Positions 36,216 through 45,113 of a DNA stretch of 64,000 nt are shown in pieces. The number at the start of each line of letters is the position of its first letter. Positions within the stretch are counted from its first letter, which is position 1. The position numbers were made by a program, and so were the translations under genes. The stretch is from DASSUW01 sp963740605 (GTDB lineage Bacteria; Actinomycetota; Thermoleophilia; Solirubrobacterales; Solirubrobacteraceae): the NCBI GenBank assembly GCA_963740605.1, contig CAVUFC010000005.1:10465-74464 (forward strand), written 5' to 3'. The notes under the pieces are model-generated. The model did no database searches. It was not told the origin of the DNA and worked only from the letters and a program-made list of their open reading frames with translations.

Positions 36216-36589
36216 CGTCGCACTGCCACGACCGACACTTGCCGGTTGCTGCTTCTCCTGCCTGACACCGGCACTCCGGATCCGGCCCGCCGAGAGTGCT
36301 GCTTCCCATGCATCTGACCGGCGCCGACGGCGGCCGCCGCGGCGCCGGCCGCGCTGTCGCAATCACCTGCCAGGAGCAGCCCGGCGACTCGCAGCGTGAG
36401 TGCTCCGTCGCGCGGTCGGAGCACGCCGCTTACGCCGCGTGCGTCGCTGCTTCGCGATGAATCGAGCAGTCTGCGAGCCGCTCGCCGCCGGTTCGTGGCC
36501 GGCGACCTCGACGAGCGTCGGCGGCGAGGAAGACCACGGTTTCCCTGCCGCCGGCCGCGGCGTCAGTGCGCTATTTGGACAAGACGGAG
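36216..36589. other. Gene-free stretch
   Basis: About 370 nt downstream of the ABC exporter and before the repeat block. No gene, no clear terminator and no operator seen. Confidence 0.35.
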
Positions 36590-37052
36590 CAGCCAGCGGA
36601 GCGGGACGACAGTTCTGAAGCCGCCTCTAAGCGGCGGCGCCGACCGGCTCGGACGGCGCCCACTTCCACATCAACGGCGTCAAGCACCAGCGACACCCGA
36701 TTCCATCGCGCCGCCCGCGCAATCAGCAACTGACCGGGCCTGGCGCGACGACCGAGCGGGCAGCGTCGATCTGACCAACGCATACGAGGCCGCCGAGCGC
36801 GCACACAAACTCATCGCTCCGCTCGTTGTCGGTCCGACCTGCCAGCGCGGAAGCGTCCGCACACGAAACGCATCGTGTACTCCTCGGCCCGTGCAAGCCC
36901 GTGCAAGCCCGTGCAAGCCCGTGCAAGCCCGTGCCAGCCGGGCATTTGCTCCCTCAGTCGCCGATCCCGGTAAGGGCCACCTGCCTTTTCCTGCCTTTTC
37001 GCAACGCTTCGCTGAGCGCGGCATGATCCGCATATTTGCAGGCAAATCGCGA
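36590..37052 (-). repeat. Diverged third relative of the 524-nt repeat, with a 10-nt minisatellite
   Basis: In the same orientation as 63477-64000. Shared blocks include AGCGGGACGACA, GGCGTCAAGCACCAGCGACA, ACACGAAACGC and the CCTGCCTTTTCGC run before the tRNA half. Overall it has many substitutions and small indels. At 36891-36940 the unit GTGCAAGCCC is repeated four times plus a variant, where the other arms have one copy. This dates it as older than the perfect arm pair. Confidence 0.7.
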
Positions 37053-37095
37053 TGGCGAGACCCGGACTCGAACCGGGGACACCACGATTTTCAGG
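37053..37095 (-). repeat. tRNA-Phe 3' half, flank of IS110 copy 2
   Basis: Minus strand: CTGAAAATCGTGGTGTC, T-arm CCCGG-TTCGAGT-CCGGG, then TCTCGCCA. It is the same as the 17.5 kb version, unlike the 24.8 kb flank. The 5' half is on the other side of the IS110 element, where only CACGACTGA is recognisable. Confidence 0.75.
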
Positions 37096-37096
37096 G

Positions 37097-37322
37097 CATG
37101 ACAATGCCGCGCGGGGTTGCTGTCCGGGCTCGGCCGTAGCGTCGTGTGACCGGGACAGGGGCCTTTGGGAGAACGCAGGTTGGGCAGGCCGTTCTACGAC
37201 TGATGGGCTGAGAGCCCGGGATTTTCAGTGGCCGCCCCTGCGACTGGCCCGGTTGTGCCGCGAGCACGAATCCGTCTGTGTCGTTTGCCCACCTGAGCTC
37301 CCGCATCGTCGATGACGAGGAG
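37097..37322 (+). ncRNA. Candidate IS110 bridge RNA, copy 2
   Basis: Non-coding left end upstream of the transposase. The fold at 37182-37237 has outer stem GGGCAGGCC (37182-37190) with GGCCGCCC (37230-37237), one bulged A; inner hairpin GGGCT-GAG-AGCCC (37205-37217); and between them an internal loop with ACGACTGA (37196-37203) and GATTTTCAGT (37220-37229). ACGACTGA equals the left half of the tRNA-Phe arm, and GATTTTCAGT is the reverse complement of ACTGAAAATC. This is the target-binding-loop design known from IS621-type bridge RNAs. A possible donor guide is CATCGTC (37304-37310), which matches the element's right end; that match is weak. Confidence 0.75.
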
Positions 37323-37328
37323 GTTGCC

Positions 37329-38606
37329 GTGTTCAGGGCGATCGGGATGGACGTGCACCGTGACTTCTGCGAGGTCGCGATCGCCGCGGCGGGCGAGGTC
37401 GGTTCGGCGGGTCGGATCGAGACCTCGCCCGCGGCGTTGGAGTTGGTCGCGTCGAGCCTGGCGCCGACCGACCGGGTGGCGTTGGAGGTCACCGGCAACG
37501 CGGGGGAGATCGCGCGGATCATCGCGCCGCACGTGGCGCAGGTGGTGGTCGTCAGCCCACACGACACCGGCATCAGCCGAGCGCGTGCGAAGACCGATCG
37601 TTTGGACGCACGCACGCTGGCCAAGCTGCTCGCCGCTGGCGAGCTCGACGCGGTGTGGATGCCCGACGAGTGGACCCGAGCGATGCGCCGCAGGCTCGCG
37701 CGGCGCAGCCAGCTCGTGCGCGCGCGCACGCGCGCCAAGAACGAGATCCATGCGGTGTTGATGCGGCGCTTGGCGGGCCGCCCGCCGGTCACTGACATCT
37801 TCGGCGTGGGCGGCCGGGCCTGGCTGGCCGAGTTGGAGCTGCCTGACGATGAGCGCGACACGATCACGGGCTGTTTGCGCCACATCGACTTCCTCAACAG
37901 CGAGATCTCAGAGCTGGAGAAGGCGATCGCCCGTGAAGCGCTTGCGTCGGCCGAGGTGCGTCGGTTGATGACGGTGCCCGGCGTCAGCGCGATCACGGCG
38001 AGCACGTTCGTGGCCGCGGTCGGTGACATCCGTCGCTTCCCGAGCGCGCGCCGGCTCGTCGGCTATCTCGGGCTCGATCCGCGCGTGCGCCAATCCGGCG
38101 TCGGGCCGGCACGGCACGGGCGGATCTCAAAGCAAGGCTCAGCGTCGGTCCGGCACGTGCTCGTCGAAGCCGTGTGGACCGCGGTTCGCACACCGGGCCC
38201 GTTGCGCGCGTTCTACGAGCGCGTCCGCGCGCGGCGCGGCGCACAGGTCGCCGCGGTCGCGACCGCGCGCAAGCTCGCGACGCTCTGCTGGTGCCTGCTC
38301 ACCCGTGAGCAGGACTACGCCTTTGGCCAGCCGACACTGACGCGCAAGAAGATCCGTCGCCTCCAGCTCGCCGCCGGCGCGCCGTCGCGGAAGGGGCAGG
38401 TCCCGCCCGGTCAGGGCCTGCGCAACAAGCAGATCCGTGAGGCCGAGCGCGCGCTCGCGTTACAAGCCGAGAACGCCTACCGGCGCATGATCGCCGACTG
38501 GAACGCGACCGGCCCGGCGGCGACAGCGGGCGCGAGCGTGACACCGGGACGCGCATCTCAAAAGCCCTCGAAGGGCAAAGCCGCGCGGCAGACCACAAGT
38601 CCCTGA
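37329..38606 (+). CDS. IS110-family transposase, identical to copy 1
   Basis: 425 residues from GTG (GAGGAGG upstream). Same protein as at 23320-24597: RuvC-like DEDD domain at the N-terminus and the Tnp domain with GRISKQGSASVRHV near residue 265. The coding sequence looks intact. The perfect agreement of two copies shows recent movement or recent homogenisation. Confidence 0.95.
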   Translation: MFRAIGMDVHRDFCEVAIAAAGEVGSAGRIETSPAALELVASSLAPTDRVALEVTGNAGEIARIIAPHVAQVVVVSPHDTGISRARAKTDRLDARTLAKLLAAGELDAVWMPDEWTRAMRRRLARRSQLVRARTRAKNEIHAVLMRRLAGRPPVTDIFGVGGRAWLAELELPDDERDTITGCLRHIDFLNSEISELEKAIAREALASAEVRRLMTVPGVSAITASTFVAAVGDIRRFPSARRLVGYLGLDPRVRQSGVGPARHGRISKQGSASVRHVLVEAVWTAVRTPGPLRAFYERVRARRGAQVAAVATARKLATLCWCLLTREQDYAFGQPTLTRKKIRRLQLAAGAPSRKGQVPPGQGLRNKQIREAERALALQAENAYRRMIADWNATGPAATAGASVTPGRASQKPSKGKAARQTTSP

Positions 38607-38698
38607 CGCCTGCTCTTCGCTTCCGTCAACCACTCGCGCCCACCAACAGACTCCCACAGGAGCCGCCACGCGACCAACCCCTTGACTTTCATCGTCAG

Positions 38699-39189
38699 TC
38701 GTGCGGTCCCGGTATCTGAATCTCCCCCCATTTCCAGGGAATTTCTAAGCTTCTCGCAACGTCTGCGGCGTCCGCGTTTTCCCGGACTTTGCATCCGTTT
38801 GCCGGGCGTTACGGCATACGGCCGGGCCCGTCTGCCTTTTCGTTGCGCCGGCGACCCACCTCGCTTCGATCGGAGCGTGCCGCCAAGCCGAGTGACGAGG
38901 CGAGCGGCGGAGAGCCCCCAGCGCCTCCGCCGCACTCGTCAGCCACGAACTCACAGGAGCGAGCGCGCCACAGGTCGAGCCCCAGGGAGCAGTGCGAAGC
39001 ACCCGACGGCCCTGCTTCGCTCACGGGACACCCCGGGGAGCGTCCGGAAGGACAACGCCCGGACCGTTTCGCGCCCGCCCTCGAAATCCGTCCCTTCGGA
39101 CTCATCGCGGCGCGCGGCGTGCAGCGGCCGTAAGGACTCGGGCCCTGCCGGGTGTGGCTTTGGGAGTGCACCCGACCGAAGGAGGACCC
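38699..39189. other. Gene-free stretch before the subtilase
   Basis: About 490 nt. Open frames here are Arg/Ser/Pro-rich on both strands and not convincing. The subtilase promoter must lie here, but I see no clear elements apart from the AAGGAGG ribosome site just before the gene. Confidence 0.4.
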
Positions 39190-41760
39190 ATGAGGCTCCG
39201 TGTGAGCACCATCGTCGTCAGCACCGCCGTTGCGCTGTCGGCTCTGCCGCTGCCGGCGGTCGCGGCCGGACCCCAACCCGAGCCGCCCAGTGCCTGCAAG
39301 GCCGCGCGGAAGCAGCTCGACGCCGCGAAGCGGGGCGGCAGCTACGCCGCGAGGCACCGCGCGTTCATGCGCGGCTCCCGCGTACTCGCCCGGATGCCGG
39401 CGGGACGGAGCTGCCCGGACCCAAACGTGTTCCTGGTCGATCCTGGGCTGAGCCCGTCGACGCGACGGGAGGGCTCGCCGCCGGTGGCGGAAGTGATCGA
39501 CGAGGACGGCGCGAAGGCCGACTTCGTCGCCCGTGAGCTGGTGGTGTTGGGCCGGCGCGGCCATTCGCTGCACCGCCTGCTGGAACGCTACGACGGAAAG
39601 GTCGTGAGGACCGATCGGCTTGGCGCCGGACTGGGTTCGCTCCGGGTGGTACGGATCAAGCCGCGACTCGCGAGCCTCAGGCCGCTCACGCACGGATGGC
39701 CGTCCGGCGTCACCGGCTCCGCCGTGCGCGTCTCGAGTCGGGCGGGCCTGCGTACCCTCGCCGCGGCGGCCCGTCGCGCGCCCGGGGGCCTGAAGGTGGG
39801 ACTCAACCTGATGCTCCGCCGAGACGCCTTCGTCGACCACTCGACGAGCGAAGGTCCGCCCGGTCCGGGGATCACCCCGGCCGCGTACGAGCCGGACGCC
39901 TACCGCTGGAGCTTCTTGAACGCCCCGTACGCCGCCAGCACCGGCACGCACCCCAACTACGGCGTGACCGACGCCTGGACGCTTCTCGACCGGTTCGGTC
40001 GGCTCGACGCTCGAGTGCCGATCGCGATCCTCGACGGCGGCTTCTCGCTTCGCGCCGGAGGCAGCGACCTGCCGACCGGCGCTCGCGTGATCCCGGCGCG
40101 CATGGCCGAAGTCCCCAACCGAACGCCGTGCAGCGGTGGCGGCGCCTGTCCGTGGCACGGCACGAACGTCGCCGGTGCGGCGGCGGGCGTACCTGACAAC
40201 AGCGTCGGTGCGGCGGGCCCCGGCGGGCCGGTCGTCCGCCCGCTCTTGATTGCGACCCCGGCGAACGTCGTGGCCACGGTGGCGGCGATCGAGCGGGCTC
40301 GGGTGAACGGCGCCGGCATCGTCAACATCAGCTCCGGCGCAGACGTGCCGGCGATCGCCACCGGCGCACTCGCGCCGTTCGACCGGGCCACGGCCGCCTA
40401 CCGCCGCTCCGGCATGCTCCTCTTCGCGTCGGCGGGCAACGAGAACCTCGACGTGGACGCCGAGGACGCCCTGTGGGAGGAGGCCTGGACCACGCCCTGC
40501 GAGAACCACGGCGTGATCTGCGTGGGCGGCGTCGGCCGCGACAGCGTGGTGCGGCACCCGGCATCCAACTACGGCTGCCGTGACGTGGACCTCTACGCGC
40601 CGTTCGACGTCGATGTGGGGCCCGATCCGCAGACCGCCGCGGACGGTGTGACGCCGGCCACTGCAGCTCAGGCCGTCTCCGGGACGAGCTTCTCGGCCCC
40701 CTACGTCGCCGGGGTCGCAGCGCTGATGCTGGCCGCCGACCCAGGGCTCTCGGCCGACGAGGTCGAGCGGCTTCTGCGGCGAACCGCGTTCGACGGCTTC
40801 CGCGCCTGCGCCCCGCGGGTCGTGCAGCCGCGAGCCGCGATCGAGGCGGCCATGCCGGCCTTGGCGAAGATCTCGTCGCCGCGCGAAGGTGCCGCGATCG
40901 ACCGCGGCACGACCGCGTCGTTCGCGGTCGAGGTGAACGAGGCCGGCCGCGGGACGCCCGTGAGCGTGGTGTGGCGGCTCGAGGACGGCAGCGAGATCGG
41001 GCGCGGCCGGCACCTGTCGCGCATCGACCTGCCGACGGGCCGCCACCGGGCCACGGTCACGGTGCGCTTCGCGGACGGCAGCGATCTGTCAGACAGTGTG
41101 ACCTTCACGGTCGGCGACGAGGCGCCGCGGATGACGATCGCGAGCCCCCGGCCGGACGAGGAGGTCCTCGAGAGCCGGCCGGAGCTCCTGCTTCAGGGCG
41201 ACTCGTTCGACGCGGGCTCCGTGGAGACCGGCTTCCGCCTTCCAGAGGACCGGGTGGCATGGCTCATCGATGGTGTCGAGGTGTCGCGCGGCTATGTGGC
41301 GCGGGTTCCGACGTCGACCCTCGCACGCGGCACGCACGTCATCGTGTTGCGGGGCAGCGACGGGGCCCTGACGGGCGAGGCGCGCGTGACGGTCAGGGTG
41401 GTGCCGAACCCGACGGGTATCCCCAGCATCACGATCGTCCAGCCCGCCGCGCTCGAGACGATCCACGCCACGCACAGCGACTCGACCGGGCGCTGGTACG
41501 CGGACGTCACCCTGCGTGCGGACGCATCGGATCCTGAGGACGGCACCCCGTTGGGCGAGGACCGGTTCACCTGGTGGCGGGAGACGGTGGGCGTGCCCGG
41601 CTCGGAACGGCTGGCAACCGGCTCGCGTCCGGTGGTGCGCCTGTATGCGGGCCCGGGCTGCGACGGGGTCCGTTACCGACTGACCGCCGTCGCCGGCGAC
41701 TCCGACGGGAACGTCGCTCATGACGAGGTCGTCGTTCAGGTGCTCGTCGCACCCTGCTGA
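39190..41760 (+). CDS. Secreted subtilisin-like serine protease (S8) with C-terminal Ig-like domains
   Basis: 856 residues with an AAGGAGG site. Signal peptide MRLRVSTIVVSTAVALSALPLPAVAAG, then a pro-region of roughly 250 residues. The catalytic domain has Asp282 (PIAILDGGFS), His323 (CPWHGTNVAG), the oxyanion Asn in FASAGNENLD and Ser500 (SGTSFSAPYVAGVAALML). After residue 555 come beta-rich segments (ISSPREGAAIDRGTTASFAV; ITIVQPAALETIHATHSD) that look like two or three Ig-like domains. It acts outside the cell or at the wall. A 15-bp terminator follows, and the next gene encodes a membrane-tethered sigma factor, a possible functional partner. Confidence 0.93.
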   Translation: MRLRVSTIVVSTAVALSALPLPAVAAGPQPEPPSACKAARKQLDAAKRGGSYAARHRAFMRGSRVLARMPAGRSCPDPNVFLVDPGLSPSTRREGSPPVAEVIDEDGAKADFVARELVVLGRRGHSLHRLLERYDGKVVRTDRLGAGLGSLRVVRIKPRLASLRPLTHGWPSGVTGSAVRVSSRAGLRTLAAAARRAPGGLKVGLNLMLRRDAFVDHSTSEGPPGPGITPAAYEPDAYRWSFLNAPYAASTGTHPNYGVTDAWTLLDRFGRLDARVPIAILDGGFSLRAGGSDLPTGARVIPARMAEVPNRTPCSGGGACPWHGTNVAGAAAGVPDNSVGAAGPGGPVVRPLLIATPANVVATVAAIERARVNGAGIVNISSGADVPAIATGALAPFDRATAAYRRSGMLLFASAGNENLDVDAEDALWEEAWTTPCENHGVICVGGVGRDSVVRHPASNYGCRDVDLYAPFDVDVGPDPQTAADGVTPATAAQAVSGTSFSAPYVAGVAALMLAADPGLSADEVERLLRRTAFDGFRACAPRVVQPRAAIEAAMPALAKISSPREGAAIDRGTTASFAVEVNEAGRGTPVSVVWRLEDGSEIGRGRHLSRIDLPTGRHRATVTVRFADGSDLSDSVTFTVGDEAPRMTIASPRPDEEVLESRPELLLQGDSFDAGSVETGFRLPEDRVAWLIDGVEVSRGYVARVPTSTLARGTHVIVLRGSDGALTGEARVTVRVVPNPTGIPSITIVQPAALETIHATHSDSTGRWYADVTLRADASDPEDGTPLGEDRFTWWRETVGVPGSERLATGSRPVVRLYAGPGCDGVRYRLTAVAGDSDGNVAHDEVVVQVLVAPC

Positions 41761-41769
41761 GCGGCCCGC

Positions 41770-41803
41770 GCGGTGGCCGCGGGCCGAAGCCCGCGGCCAC
41801 CGC
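41770..41803 (+). terminator. 15-bp GC terminator hairpin after the subtilase
   Basis: GCGGTGGCCGCGGGC and GCCCGCGGCCACCGC pair perfectly around a CGAA tetraloop, 10 nt after the stop codon. Confidence 0.8.
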
Positions 41804-41894
41804 CTGACGGTGCGTCCGGGCCGATTGCGGAACGGCGGCGATCGGCGAGTCCCGCCATCGCGTAAGGAATCGTCGCCGCGGAGGTGCAAGGGGC

Positions 41895-43982
41895 ATGGAC
41901 CGCTTGTGGAACGCGACGAAGGGCGGAGGTATGTTGGGCAACACCATGGTGGCGGACCCCGCCACGACCGAGATCCGACTCCTCGAGTCATTGCAGCGGC
42001 GCGACAGCGCCGCTTGGGACGAGTTCTACCGTGCGCACGAAGGTCGGGTGTACGGGTTCGCCTACCGGCTGACCGGGAACGCTCACGACGCGGCCGATCT
42101 CACCCAGGAGACCTTCGTGCGGGTGCTGGCGCGCATCGATCGCTTGGAGGCAGACGAGCGCGGCTTCGCGCCGTACCTGCTGACGACCACGCGGAATCTC
42201 TTCCTCAAAGGACTGGAGCGAGGTCGGCGCCAGCACATCACGGCCGAGGTCCCCGAACCAGACGAGCCGCTGCCGATCGACGACGATCCGGAACGTGCCG
42301 CGCTCCTGAGCCAGCAGCGAGAGGAAGTGCGGCGGGCGAACGCCGAGCTACCCGAAAGCCAGCGCACTGTGCTCGCCCTGCGCGAGGTGGAGGGACAGAG
42401 CTACGCCGAGATCGGCGAGGTCGTCGGCATGAACGAGAACGCCGTCGCCCAGGCGATCTTCCGGGCCCGCCAAGCCCTGCGCCGCGCACTGCGGATGGCA
42501 GCAGTCGACCTAGAACGCATGCCTGACGCGTGCCGCGGCCGCCTGCCCGAGCTCTCGACGCACCTCGACGGGCGCGTGAAGGGTGCCAAGCGCGAAGAGC
42601 TCCAGATGCACCTGGCCAGGTGCGAGTACTGTCGCGCGGCGTTCAGCGACATGAACGAGGCGCAGCGCCGCTACCGCCTGCTGCTTCCGCCGGCAGCCGT
42701 GCTGCCGGCGCTGCGGGAAAGCATCCACGGTGCCGCCGAGGCGGCCGGGTTCGTCGCCGGAGGCTCGACCGCCCAGGGCGTGCACGCCGCCCCGAGCGCG
42801 GTACGGCGTCTGCTCGGCCACAAGGCCATCGCGGGCGTGAGCGCCCTCGCCGTCGGCGCCCTGCTGGCGCTGCTGCTGTGGCCTGGCGACAGCACCGCCG
42901 TGTCGCCGTGGGAGCGGATCGACCGCGCCGGCATCGAGGCGAGCGCCCGCGTGGCGGCGATCAACGACGGCTCGCGCGTGTCGATCGCCTGGCGCCGGGC
43001 TGACCACAGGCTCGACCTGGTCACCGCAGACTCATCGACCGACGATGCGACGCACAACGTCGAGCGCGCACGGCCCGCCGGGGACCAGAGCGTGTGGACG
43101 AGCCCGGCCTTCCTCGCCGATGCCGACGGGTCGACGCGGCTGGCGTTCACCGCGCTGTCGCCGCCGCTGCCCGCGATCTTCGGCACGACGAACCGTGTCC
43201 GAAGCGGCTGGATGAGCACGCGCGCCGACGACGGCAGCTGGAGCCGGCCCGCGGAGATAGCTCGCGGGAACATCTTCGAGGACGCACGCTTCGAGGACGG
43301 CGCGGTGCTCCCCGACGGCACCCCGGTCTGGCCCTGGGTCGGCTCTGCGACGGAGGGCCTCGGACGGGGCATCGGCGTCGGCCTCCCGCGCCTCGAGGTC
43401 CCGCTGCCCGCTTACGCCGCGCACCCGCGGCTGGGCGCCGATCGCGCCGGCCGGCTCTGGCTGGCTGCCGTCGACGACGACGGGCTGCTCATCATGCGGC
43501 TGGATCCGCGGACGCTGGCTCGCGTTGGGCGGCTGTGGCGCGCTCCGGCCTACGATGGCTCATGGGAGCTCGCCTGCGCGGCGACGTGCCGCCTCGTGTA
43601 TGTCGGGGGCGGGGACCGCGACGGCGAGATCCTGTCGTGGGCGCCCGGCGAGCGCGCACCGACCCCCATCGCCCGCCCCGGCTCACTCGAGAACGGCGTC
43701 ATCGCGGCCGCCTACAGGCCGGATGGGCGACTGTACGTCGCGTGGCACGACGATGGCACGGCGGATCCGCCGCGACGCCCCGGCGTCGTCGTGCAGCTCG
43801 GTGACGAACGCGGAGTGCGCGAAGGGCGCGTCCTGCTGCCGGCGCTGCCGCGGCCGAGCTCCGGGCGCGCCGTCAACTCGCTGACGCTCGCGCCGAGCGA
43901 CCACGACGTGCTCGTCGTCGCCAACGTCCGTCTCGACGAGGAGAACCAGGTGCACGCGAGCCGCGTCCGCGTGTCCGGCTAG
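41895..43982 (+). CDS. ECF sigma factor fused to zinc anti-sigma domain, TM helix and extracytoplasmic domain
   Basis: 695 residues from an ATG with GGAGGTG upstream; ATGs at 41931 and 41946 are alternatives. Region 2 (about 43-80: DEFYRAHEGRVYGFAYRLTG, DLTQETFVRVL) and region 4 (about 150-197: LPESQRTVLALREVEGQSYA, IGEVVGMNENAVAQAIFRAR) form the sigma part. A zinc anti-sigma motif follows: HLARCEYC (H239, C243, C246). One TM helix lies at about 311-330 (AIAGVSALAVGALLALLLWP). The outer 360 residues are beta-propeller-like repeats (LAFTALSPPLP, RLGADRAGRLWLAAVDDDG, AYRPDGRLYVAWHDDG). The sigma part is thus held at the membrane by its own tail and must be freed, probably by proteolysis. Fused ECFs of this style (ECF52/53-like) are known in actinobacteria. 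Confidence 0.88.
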   Translation: MDRLWNATKGGGMLGNTMVADPATTEIRLLESLQRRDSAAWDEFYRAHEGRVYGFAYRLTGNAHDAADLTQETFVRVLARIDRLEADERGFAPYLLTTTRNLFLKGLERGRRQHITAEVPEPDEPLPIDDDPERAALLSQQREEVRRANAELPESQRTVLALREVEGQSYAEIGEVVGMNENAVAQAIFRARQALRRALRMAAVDLERMPDACRGRLPELSTHLDGRVKGAKREELQMHLARCEYCRAAFSDMNEAQRRYRLLLPPAAVLPALRESIHGAAEAAGFVAGGSTAQGVHAAPSAVRRLLGHKAIAGVSALAVGALLALLLWPGDSTAVSPWERIDRAGIEASARVAAINDGSRVSIAWRRADHRLDLVTADSSTDDATHNVERARPAGDQSVWTSPAFLADADGSTRLAFTALSPPLPAIFGTTNRVRSGWMSTRADDGSWSRPAEIARGNIFEDARFEDGAVLPDGTPVWPWVGSATEGLGRGIGVGLPRLEVPLPAYAAHPRLGADRAGRLWLAAVDDDGLLIMRLDPRTLARVGRLWRAPAYDGSWELACAATCRLVYVGGGDRDGEILSWAPGERAPTPIARPGSLENGVIAAAYRPDGRLYVAWHDDGTADPPRRPGVVVQLGDERGVREGRVLLPALPRPSSGRAVNSLTLAPSDHDVLVVANVRLDEENQVHASRVRVSG

Positions 43983-43984
43983 CG

Positions 43985-44934
43985 CTACATCTCCCCTGGA
44001 TCCACGCGCCCGGTGAGCACCACGCTCCCGTCGGTGACCAGTCGAGTGAGCTGGCTCCGGGAGCGGATGTCGAGCTTGCGATGCGTGCGCGTGAGATGCG
44101 CCTCGACCGTTGCGACGCTCATGAACAGCGCTTCTCCGATCTCGCGATTCGTCGGCCCCTGTGACCAGGGGCGCGATGGTTGCGGCGCGCGGCGTCGTCC
44201 ACTGCGGCCTCCAGCAGTGTCCGCGCCGCGGGAAGATCGCCGGCCCACAGCAGCTGCTCCGCAAACAGCACGCGCGGGCCTGCCCACAGCGGTGGCCGGC
44301 CGATCTCGTCCTCGAGCTCGACGGCGCGCGCCATCAGCTCGGGGCGTGGGTTACCGGCGAGCGTCTCCATGTTGGACAGACCGGCCGCGGCCGACATCTC
44401 GAAATCGCGGTCGCCGACCCGTTGGGCGATGACGAGCGCCTCGCGGGCGCATTCGATCCCGGCGCGCAGGTCGCCGCGGAAGATGCCCCGCAGCCATCCG
44501 AGCTGGTCGAGGACCCGGCCGCGCAGCGGCTCGTCGGCCCCCGCGTCAGCGAGCGCTCGCTCGAGCAGCACCTCGCCGCGCGCGACGTCCTGGTCCTCGA
44601 GCTGAGCGCGCTCGACGAGCGCCTCGGCGCGGCCAGGCCCCGCTGGCAGCTCGGCGACGAGGCGGTGCGCGAGCTCCAGTGCCCGCGTCATCTCGCCGGC
44701 CGAGGCGAGATGGCGGATATGCGTGAGCGCGCGGCGGCGCCGTTGCTCCGCATCCGCCGCCGGCGTGAGCCGGAGGCCGTGCTCGGCGAACTCGGCCGCG
44801 AGCGCGAGCGCCCCGCGATCCGCCGCGCGTGCTGCCGCGGCGTCCATCAACTCGGCCACGGCGGCGGCGAGCACCCGCGAATTGCACGCGATCTGGACCG
44901 TGCAGACCGAGGACGGCGTGGCTATGCGCGGCAT
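43985..44934 (-). pseudogene. Decayed LAL-type LuxR regulator
   Basis: One minus-strand frame (44119-44934) keeps about 255 residues of the helical-repeat middle (LAAAVAELMDAAAARAADRG, ALALAAEFAEHGLRLTPAAD, RDFEMSAAAGLSNMETLAGN, GPRVLFAEQLLWAGDLPAAR). The LuxR HTH is in a different frame at 43985-44160 (PTNREIGEALFMSVATVEAHL, TRTHRKLDIRSRSQLTRLV). The ATPase domain is missing at the N-side, and about 200 residues are missing between the two parts. It therefore has at least a 5' truncation, an internal deletion and a frameshift. Confidence 0.8.
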
Positions 44935-45113
44935 CCGGAGACCGTGCGGTGGCGTGATCGGCTGGCGGCGCCGTGCCCGCCACGAGGCTCAGGTCGCTGA
45001 GATGGCGCGGCGCGGATTCCGGCACGCCAGTCCGCTCGATCGCGCGCATGCGACCGGCGAGACGACGCAGACCGAGTTCGTGGACCCGCTCGATGCCAGC
45101 TCGATCTCCTCGC

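Larger units (their letters stand above)
37096..38694 (+). mobile_element. IS110-family insertion sequence, copy 2
   Basis: Same element as 23231-24830, opposite orientation, 12 kb away. Left junction: CCACGATTTTCAG then GGCATGACAATGCC. Right junction: GACTTTCATCG then TCAGTCGTG. TCAG is at both junctions. The right flank keeps only CACGACTGA of the tRNA arm and differs beyond it (GGGACCG instead of CCGACC), so target matching is concentrated in the anticodon arm. Confidence 0.9.

Noticed and set aside
36891..36940. CRISPR array
   Set aside because: Ten-nt units without spacers and no cas genes; it is a minisatellite.
37052..37315. Small frame starting MARPGLEPGTPRFSG antisense to the tRNA half
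   Set aside because: This peptide is the reverse reading of tRNA 3' sequence, a familiar spurious annotation, and runs into IS110 non-coding DNA.
38682..39536. Long plus-strand frame overlapping the subtilase start
   Set aside because: Ser/Arg/Pro-rich with no homology, and in a different frame from the protease that has a strong ribosome site.
38809..41046. 745-residue minus-strand open frame opposite the subtilase
   Set aside because: Arg/Ala/Gly-rich, no domain, and wholly antisense to a gene with clear catalytic motifs; long antisense frames are common at this GC content.
41931..41933. Sigma-factor start right after GGAGGT
   Set aside because: The site touches the ATG with no spacing; the ATG at 41895 has a better-placed site. 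Not excluded experimentally.
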